This document shows, one piece after another, positions 59,147 to 64,000 of a stretch of DNA of 64,000 nt. The stretch covers positions 496,001 to 560,000 of the forward strand of contig NZ_WUBI01000004.1 of assembly GCF_009807035.1 (NCBI RefSeq), written 5' to 3'. Position 1 is the first letter of the stretch. Every line of letters begins with the position of its first letter. Both the position numbers and the translations under genes were made by a program. The notes beneath the pieces are model-generated. The model had not been told where the DNA came from, made no database searches, and worked only from the letters and a program-made list of their open reading frames with translations. This DNA is from Paenibacillus dendrobii (lineage in GTDB: Bacteria > Bacillota > Bacilli > Paenibacillales > Paenibacillaceae).

Positions 59147-59917
59147 ATGATTATCAACCACAATATTCCAGCTTTGAACACTCACCGTAACATGGGTCTG
59201 AACACTAACGCAGCAAGCAAAAACATGGAGAAATTGTCTTCCGGTCTGCGCATCAACCGCGCTGCTGACGACGCTGCTGGTTTGTCCATCTCCGAATCCA
59301 TGCGCGGTCAAATCCGTGGTCTCGAGCAAGCTCAACGTAACGCTCAAGACGGTATCTCTTTCGTACAGACAGCTGAGGGTGCAATGAACGAAGTAAGCTC
59401 CATGCTGACTCGTATGAAAGAACTGAATGTTCAAAAATCGAGTGGAACATACAGCTCTAACGATAAAGCAAACATCAATGAAGAGCTGAAAGAACTGGGT
59501 GCTCAAATCGATAACATCATGACTAAGACAACCTTTAACGGTATCAGCATCACTAAAGGTGCTACAATCACCGTTAATGACAAAGCAACTGGTTCGATCA
59601 CCATTGGTACTATTTCTACTACAGGCTTTAGTGGTTTGGGTTCCAATACTAATCTGTCGGCAATTGAAACAGCTATTAATAATGTGTCTACACAACGCGC
59701 TAAATTAGGTGCTGTTCAAAACCGTCTGGAGTACACTTCCAACAACATCGGTACAACTGTTGAGAATCTGACTGCTGCCGAATCCCGTATCCGTGATACT
59801 GATATGGCGAAGGAAATGGTTGCACTGTCCAAAAACAACATCTTGCTGCAAGCTTCGCAATCGATGCTGGCTCAAGCGAATTCTGCTCCACAAGGAATTC
59901 TGTCTGTACTTCGTTAA
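59147..59917 (+). CDS. hag: Flagellin
   Basis: This is a short flagellin of 256 residues. The D0/D1 ends are textbook: MIINHNIPALNTHRNM, SSGLRINRAADDAAGLSISE, and the C-terminal QNRLEYTSNNIGTTVENL with MAKEMVALSKNNILLQASQSMLAQAN. The central part (about residues 130-180) is only a small insert, so D2/D3 are nearly absent and the filament surface is made by a short Thr/Ser/Gly-rich loop, a likely glycosylation area. The ATG at 59147 is fixed by AGGGAGGA. A sigma-D promoter and a CsrA-controlled leader precede it, and a strong terminator follows. Confidence 0.96.
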   Translation: MIINHNIPALNTHRNMGLNTNAASKNMEKLSSGLRINRAADDAAGLSISESMRGQIRGLEQAQRNAQDGISFVQTAEGAMNEVSSMLTRMKELNVQKSSGTYSSNDKANINEELKELGAQIDNIMTKTTFNGISITKGATITVNDKATGSITIGTISTTGFSGLGSNTNLSAIETAINNVSTQRAKLGAVQNRLEYTSNNIGTTVENLTAAESRIRDTDMAKEMVALSKNNILLQASQSMLAQANSAPQGILSVLR

Positions 59918-59930
59918 TATCTTTTTCTCG

Positions 59931-59962
59931 AAAAGAGGCCCTGTTTACAAGGCCTCTTTTTT
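59931..59962 (+). terminator. Intrinsic terminator after hag
   Basis: AAAAGAGGCC (59931-59940) pairs perfectly with GGCCTCTTTT (59951-59960), T run continuing. Confidence 0.93.
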
Positions 59963-59974
59963 GCTGTTTCGTCT

Positions 59975-60001
59975 TTATAAATCAATGATTTATACCGATA
60001 T
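59975..60001 (+). promoter_or_regulatory. Candidate sigma-D promoter of flaG-fliD-fliS-fliT
   Basis: ACCGATAT (59994-60001) is identical to the -10 of hag and flhO. At the proper 15-base spacing the -35 is only TTAT (59975-59978); a TAAA exists but is three bases too close. Confidence 0.4.
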
Positions 60002-60073
60002 ATACAATAACAACTTGAATCGAAGAAACTGGTGATCAATACCTTGCTTTCAATATAAGGGAGGGAATATTTT

Positions 60074-60439
60074 GTGGACAATCGGATATCGGTCAATAGT
60101 CCAGTAATGGGATTGGGAAAGCCGACTTCATCCAAAGGTAGTTCAGAAGAAGTCGTACTAAATACTGAAGTTATTTCGTCAAACATGTCTTACCCTACTG
60201 GAAAGCTTTCAAATGATCAGGTGCAGGCAGTTCAACAGATAGAAAAGGCTATTAAGGCTGTGCAAGGTCCGGAAAAATCATTTGAAATTTCTGTTCACAA
60301 AGGAACGCATGCCATTATGGTAAAAGTTTTTAATAAAGAAACAGGTGATTTAATTCGAGAAATTCCACAAGAGAAGCTACTTGATGTAGCAGCAAGCATG
60401 ATGGAGATGAATGGATTAATTATTGACAAAAAAGCATAA
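60074..60439 (+). CDS. flaG: Flagellar protein FlaG
   Basis: FlaG (121 residues) has a variable, Ser/Asn-rich N-terminus and the conserved C-terminal domain FEISVHKGTHAIMVKVFNKETGDLIREIPQEKLLD (overlapping family phrases). It affects filament length in other bacteria, but its mechanism is not settled. The start is GTG with GGGAGGG upstream. It leads the filament-cap operon flaG-fliD-fliS-fliT, whose genes are 14-20 bases apart or overlapping. Confidence 0.9.
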   Translation: MDNRISVNSPVMGLGKPTSSKGSSEEVVLNTEVISSNMSYPTGKLSNDQVQAVQQIEKAIKAVQGPEKSFEISVHKGTHAIMVKVFNKETGDLIREIPQEKLLDVAASMMEMNGLIIDKKA

Positions 60440-60453
60440 CTAAGGAGGCACAT

Positions 60454-61923
60454 ATGAGAATTACAGGTTTAGCGTCAGGTTTAGATATAGATTCTATGGT
60501 CAAACAGCTTATGAAAGCTGAAAGGGTACCTCTGGATAAGTTGAACCAACAAAAGCAGCAGACAGAGTGGAAAAGGGATGGATATCGTCAAGTAAGCACT
60601 AAACTGGTTAGCTTAAATGATAAATTGACCAATTTGAACTATAGCAGTTCGGTAAATGCTAAAAAGGCGACAGTTACTGGTGCTTCAAATGTAATAACAG
60701 CGAATGCCACAGGAGCTGCTTCGGACTCCGTACTGAATATTACAGTTAATAATCTGGCAACTGCATCAAATGTGGTTTCAAGTGGTGTAACGGTTCCTAA
60801 TCCTTCAACAACCAAAATCTCTTCCATTTATGGAGGCACGGATACCAGTATAACCATTGGTTCATCTACTATCAGTTTTAGTCCAGATGATACTATTGAT
60901 TCGTTAATCAATAAGATTAATAGCGACAGAACAGCAGGAGTTACGGCCGTTTATGATGCATCCTCAGGCAAGATTTCTTTAACAAGCAAGGAGACGGGGA
61001 AAAAAGATATCACCTTTAGTGGAGATCTGTTAACTAATGTATTTGGCTTAAAACAAGCTGATGTAAAACAAGGTGTTGATGCATCTGTTACAATTAATGG
61101 CATAACAACAACTCAAAGTTCGAATAGTTTCACAATTAATGGTGTTGAAATCACCTTAAATGGAGTCACTCCTTCAGGACAATCTTCACAGGTTGAAGTA
61201 ACTCAAGATATCGATAAAATGGTAGATACCATTAAAGCCTTTATTGATTCTTATAACGAAACCCTAGCCTTAATGAATCAGAAGACAGGAGAAGAACGTT
61301 ACCGTAAATTTGCTCCTTTAACAACCGAACAAAAAGCGGACATGAAAGATGACGAAATCAAATTATGGCAAGAAAAAGCACAAAGCGGTATGCTTAAGGA
61401 TGATTCTATTCTTAACAAAACCATCAGTGACATGAGATCAGCCTTAATTTCAGATGTCGTATTACCAAATGGTCAAAAAATAAATATAACTGAGTTCGGA
61501 ATAACTACAGGAACCTACAGTGAAAAAGGTAAGCTTGTATTAGATGAAAAGAAACTCAGAGCAGCGTTGGAAAAAAATCCTGAAGGAGCCTCGGCTTTAT
61601 TCGGACAAACTGACGCTACAGCAACCGTAAGCAGTAACAGCAAGGATGGAATTTTCAATAGAGTGAAAAAAATAACTTCCGTTTCCTTACAGAGCATATC
61701 TGACCGTGCGGGAACGTCTCGATATAGCAGCGATCTTACAACGGCTTTTCTTCCTAAGAGTGAAATGGGAGATCAGCTGAAGAATTTGGATGATCGTATT
61801 GATGCTATGAATGATCGACTGACACTCATAGAAAATAGATACTATAAGCAGTTCACAGCCATGGAAACAGCCATGAATAAATACAATAGTGTATCGTCCA
61901 GTTTGACGAGCATGTTATCCTGA
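60454..61923 (+). CDS. fliD: Flagellar filament cap protein FliD
   Basis: FliD/HAP2 (489 residues) caps the filament and folds incoming flagellin. The N-terminal GLASGLDIDSMVKQLMKAERVPLDKL and the C-terminal coiled coil (QLKNLDDRIDAMNDRLTLIENRYYKQFTAMETAMNKYNS, as conserved pieces) are characteristic. Central domains (about 100-300) are Thr/Ser/Val-rich. AAGGAGG precedes the ATG. FliT, its usual chaperone, is encoded two genes downstream. Confidence 0.95.
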   Translation: MRITGLASGLDIDSMVKQLMKAERVPLDKLNQQKQQTEWKRDGYRQVSTKLVSLNDKLTNLNYSSSVNAKKATVTGASNVITANATGAASDSVLNITVNNLATASNVVSSGVTVPNPSTTKISSIYGGTDTSITIGSSTISFSPDDTIDSLINKINSDRTAGVTAVYDASSGKISLTSKETGKKDITFSGDLLTNVFGLKQADVKQGVDASVTINGITTTQSSNSFTINGVEITLNGVTPSGQSSQVEVTQDIDKMVDTIKAFIDSYNETLALMNQKTGEERYRKFAPLTTEQKADMKDDEIKLWQEKAQSGMLKDDSILNKTISDMRSALISDVVLPNGQKINITEFGITTGTYSEKGKLVLDEKKLRAALEKNPEGASALFGQTDATATVSSNSKDGIFNRVKKITSVSLQSISDRAGTSRYSSDLTTAFLPKSEMGDQLKNLDDRIDAMNDRLTLIENRYYKQFTAMETAMNKYNSVSSSLTSMLS

Positions 61924-61943
61924 TCATAAAGGAGAGAACGGGT

Positions 61944-62333
61944 TTGATTAACTTACCTTATCAAAAATACCAACAGACACAACTGCAAACCGCTCCCCCG
62001 GCTCAATTGTTGCTTATGTTATATGATGGTGCTATACGTTTTGTACGGATTGGAATATCCGGGATCGAGGAACAGGATTATGAGAAGGCTAATACGTATC
62101 TGTGTAAGGCTCAAGCCGTAATTCATGAATTGATCGCAGCACTTAATTATGATTATCCTATTGCTAAAACGTTGCACCGTGTATATGAATACATGGTATA
62201 TCAATTGATCCAGGCAAATATGAAAAAAAGCACTGTCCCGGCTAAAGAAATTTTATCCCACCTACAGGAATTGCGTGAGGCATGGGATACAGCTAGCAAG
62301 TCACTAAATAATGCGGAGCAAAATAATGAATGA
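61944..62333 (+). CDS. fliS: Flagellin export chaperone FliS
   Basis: FliS (129 residues) is a four-helix chaperone that holds the flagellin C-terminus before export. The N-terminal YQKYQQTQLQTAPPAQLLLMLYDGAIRF (family segment around the LLLMLYDGA core) is diagnostic. The start is TTG with AAAGGAGAG 8 bases upstream. Its last codons overlap the fliT start, suggesting coupled translation. In Bacillus FliS also enhances FliW-flagellin interaction, linking it to the CsrA loop upstream. Confidence 0.95.
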   Translation: MINLPYQKYQQTQLQTAPPAQLLLMLYDGAIRFVRIGISGIEEQDYEKANTYLCKAQAVIHELIAALNYDYPIAKTLHRVYEYMVYQLIQANMKKSTVPAKEILSHLQELREAWDTASKSLNNAEQNNE

Positions 62334-62664
62334 GGTTAATCCTTACGTTAGTCAACTGGTATATTTGACAAAGGATATCGTAGAACGGCTTGACCGGGTT
62401 GAATATGAGGAGCTCGCATTGTTTTCGGATAAAAGGGAAGATATCGTCCATAAGATTGAAGCACTTAAAACTCATCTTTCGTCAGAAAATAAGCTCGAAC
62501 TGAGAAATCTATGTCAGTTTGATCAGGCGATTCTTAGTAGGATGAATCACTTGAAACAGGAAGCGGGAGATTGGCTGCTCAGGCAAGGAACCATTAAAGT
62601 CCAGAAATCAGCATATCAGGCTGATTACGCACCTGAAAGCATGTTTTTTGACAGTAAGAAATAA
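62326..62664 (+). CDS. fliT: Flagellar protein FliT-like
   Basis: This 112-residue helical protein sits where fliT lies in Bacilli and has the size and charge pattern of the family (VSQLVYLTKDIVERLDRVEYEEL, LLRQGTIKVQKS as pieces). FliT is the FliD chaperone. Sequence conservation is poor, so the call depends on position. The start at 62326 is inside the fliS 3' end, 8 bases after GGAG; an in-frame ATG at 62311 is possible. Confidence 0.75.
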   Translation: MNEVNPYVSQLVYLTKDIVERLDRVEYEELALFSDKREDIVHKIEALKTHLSSENKLELRNLCQFDQAILSRMNHLKQEAGDWLLRQGTIKVQKSAYQADYAPESMFFDSKK

Positions 62665-62682
62665 CTCGAGGGACGAAAACAT

Positions 62683-64000
62683 ATGAAACGGTTGAGTGTT
62701 TGTTTGATTGTTAAGGATGAGGAAGAGTTGCTTCCTCGGTGTCTGGACAGCGTGAAAAATATTGCGGATGAAATTATTATCGTTGATACAGGGTCAACAG
62801 ATCGAACCAAAGAAATAGCGAGTTTTTATACCGATTTAATTTTTGATTACCAATGGACAAATGATTTTGCTGCAGCAAGAAATGTTTCTTTGCAACATGC
62901 GACATCAAAGTGGATCTTAGTGATGGATGCAGATGAATATATTGCTGTAGATGAACACAGTCAGTGGAATCTGTTTTTAGATAATGAGCAGCCGTTAGGC
63001 TACTTGGCTTACACACTTCCTGTCGTAAACTTCACAGGAGATAAGGAATACCAAGATGAAATTTCAACTTCTCCAGTTACGAGGTTATTTCCCAACTTCA
63101 TGGGAATATACTTCGAGAGGCCTATTCATGAACAACTTACCCGTGGAGCACAAGGGGAGCTATACCATAAAAGGATAGATCTCATTATCTACCACACCGG
63201 CTATCAGGATCAACGCGTTAATGAGAAGAATAAGCATGAGCGCAACATGCAGATTTTCAACGATATGAAGAACAACAGCCAAATGAGCGATTACGATTGG
63301 TTTACATTAGGTAACCAGTATCGATATGTTCAAGATGAATTACAGGCACTAGAATGCTATGAAAAAGCGATTGAGGGAACGAGTGCGACATTGGCTTGGT
63401 ACCCGCATTGCCTTGTCGGACTAATTATTCTCAATTATAAACAAGATCGTCTTGCTGAATCATGGAAGTGGACTGAATACAAACTATCAGAATTTCCTGA
63501 ATACTCCGAATATTATGCAATCAAGGGGATTCATTTTGAAACTCTAGGCTTTTATGTAGAAGCTGCTGAGCAATACAGAAAAGCAGTGGAAGTTGCAGAA
63601 GCAAGGGCCGCTAAGCGTCAAGAAATATGGCTTGTGGATCCAATGTACAGTTTTGAGATGCCCGTGCAGCAACTGGTTAATGTAAGTTTCAAAATAAATG
63701 ATAATCAGCAGGCTATCTATTGGTTATCTAAATTATTGAATAAGAATACCAGAAATCCAAGGGTATTGTTAAAACTTGTGGAGTGGTTAAATCATAATGA
63801 ACAACCTGAATCCATTATTCACTTTCTAGATCAAATCTATGATAAAAGTAATAAGTCTGAAGCCGATTTGCTATATAAAGTATCTTTGGGCTTGGGGCGT
63901 AAGGAACTTGTAGACTATTACGAGCCACACATTGATCAGGAGAATCTATTAATAGAGGATCATCTTCGGCTTGGCATAGTGAGACATAATCATGACACGT
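62683..64000 (+). CDS. Glycosyltransferase family 2 with TPR-like C-terminus (partial)
   Basis: The reading frame is open from ATG 62683 to the window edge, 439 codons so far, so the 3' end is missing. The GT-A domain is clear: LSVCLIVKDEEELLPRCLDSV, IIIVDTGSTDRTKEIA, NDFAAARNVSL, and the metal-binding VMDADEY. From about residue 200 on, the chain is rich in Tyr, Trp, Glu and Ala in helical repeats of TPR type (ALECYEKAIEG, AAEQYRKAVEVAEA). Such GT2-TPR proteins next to fliT are likely to glycosylate flagellin, as reported for some Paenibacillus, but the acceptor is inferred from location only. GAGGG precedes the ATG. Confidence 0.85.
   Translation, partial: MKRLSVCLIVKDEEELLPRCLDSVKNIADEIIIVDTGSTDRTKEIASFYTDLIFDYQWTNDFAAARNVSLQHATSKWILVMDADEYIAVDEHSQWNLFLDNEQPLGYLAYTLPVVNFTGDKEYQDEISTSPVTRLFPNFMGIYFERPIHEQLTRGAQGELYHKRIDLIIYHTGYQDQRVNEKNKHERNMQIFNDMKNNSQMSDYDWFTLGNQYRYVQDELQALECYEKAIEGTSATLAWYPHCLVGLIILNYKQDRLAESWKWTEYKLSEFPEYSEYYAIKGIHFETLGFYVEAAEQYRKAVEVAEARAAKRQEIWLVDPMYSFEMPVQQLVNVSFKINDNQQAIYWLSKLLNKNTRNPRVLLKLVEWLNHNEQPESIIHFLDQIYDKSNKSEADLLYKVSLGLGRKELVDYYEPHIDQENLLIEDHLRLGIVRHNHDT

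Overview
The window is a contiguous stretch of a spore-forming, flagellated Gram-positive chromosome, most likely Paenibacillus or a close relative. The main reasons are gene order (ywlE-rpiB-ywlG-glyA-upp-atp-murA-spoIID-spoIIQ-spoIIID-mbl-flhO-flhP-fabZ, then degSU-comF-yvyF-flgM...fliT), the sporulation genes, an alpha/beta-type spore DNA-binding protein, and an S-layer system that combines CsaB with several SLH-domain proteins. Nearly every confident gene is on the + strand. I found no tRNA, rRNA, CRISPR array, insertion sequence or prophage. Most of the window is core genome, so the less expected content lies in the gaps between genes and in a few surface proteins.

1-5.5 kb: an arginine-phosphatase gene, then rpiB-ywlG-glyA behind a ZTP (pfl) riboswitch with its own terminator, then upp and the UDP-GlcNAc 2-epimerase gene. 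5.6-13.2 kb: the complete F1Fo ATP synthase operon atpZ-I-B-E-F-H-A-G-D-C with a sigma-A-type promoter. It has terminator-like hairpins after atpE and atpA and a duplicated hairpin repeat between atpA and atpG. 13.4-19 kb: a DUF1146 gene, murA and the sporulation genes spoIID, spoIIQ (sigma-F-type promoter) and spoIIID (sigma-E-type promoter). 19-24.8 kb: mbl, the flagellar rod/hook genes flhO-flhP (sigma-D-type promoter), an EpuA-like gene, fabZ behind a structured leader, and a phosphohexomutase.

24.8-48.1 kb: cell-surface region. A polytopic DUF5693-type protein overlaps csaB (pyruvyl transfer to secondary wall polymer). tagA and tagO (polymer linkage/initiation) follow, then three large SLH proteins (30.3, 35.1 and 41.1 kb), a small secreted protein, a spore SASP, metK and a secreted phosphodiester glycosidase. 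The epimerase at 4.4 kb makes the UDP-ManNAc that TagA would use. The window therefore encodes much of one pathway: sugar precursor, wall polymer, pyruvyl ligand, SLH proteins that bind it.

48.2-64 kb: degS-degU, a small unknown membrane protein, comFA-comFC, and the flagellar export/filament cluster yvyF-flgM-flgN-flgK-flgL-fliW-csrA-hag-flaG-fliD-fliS-fliT. It ends in a family-2 glycosyltransferase cut by the window edge that may modify flagellin. The hag leader has two textbook CsrA sites, matching the FliW-CsrA-Hag feedback loop whose other members lie just upstream. No wholly new system is evident. The best leads are the internal attenuator-like structures of the atp operon, the metK and fabZ leaders, the flgM promoter/terminator overlap, and the unknown proteins at 24.9, 34.4, 38.3 and 50.2 kb.
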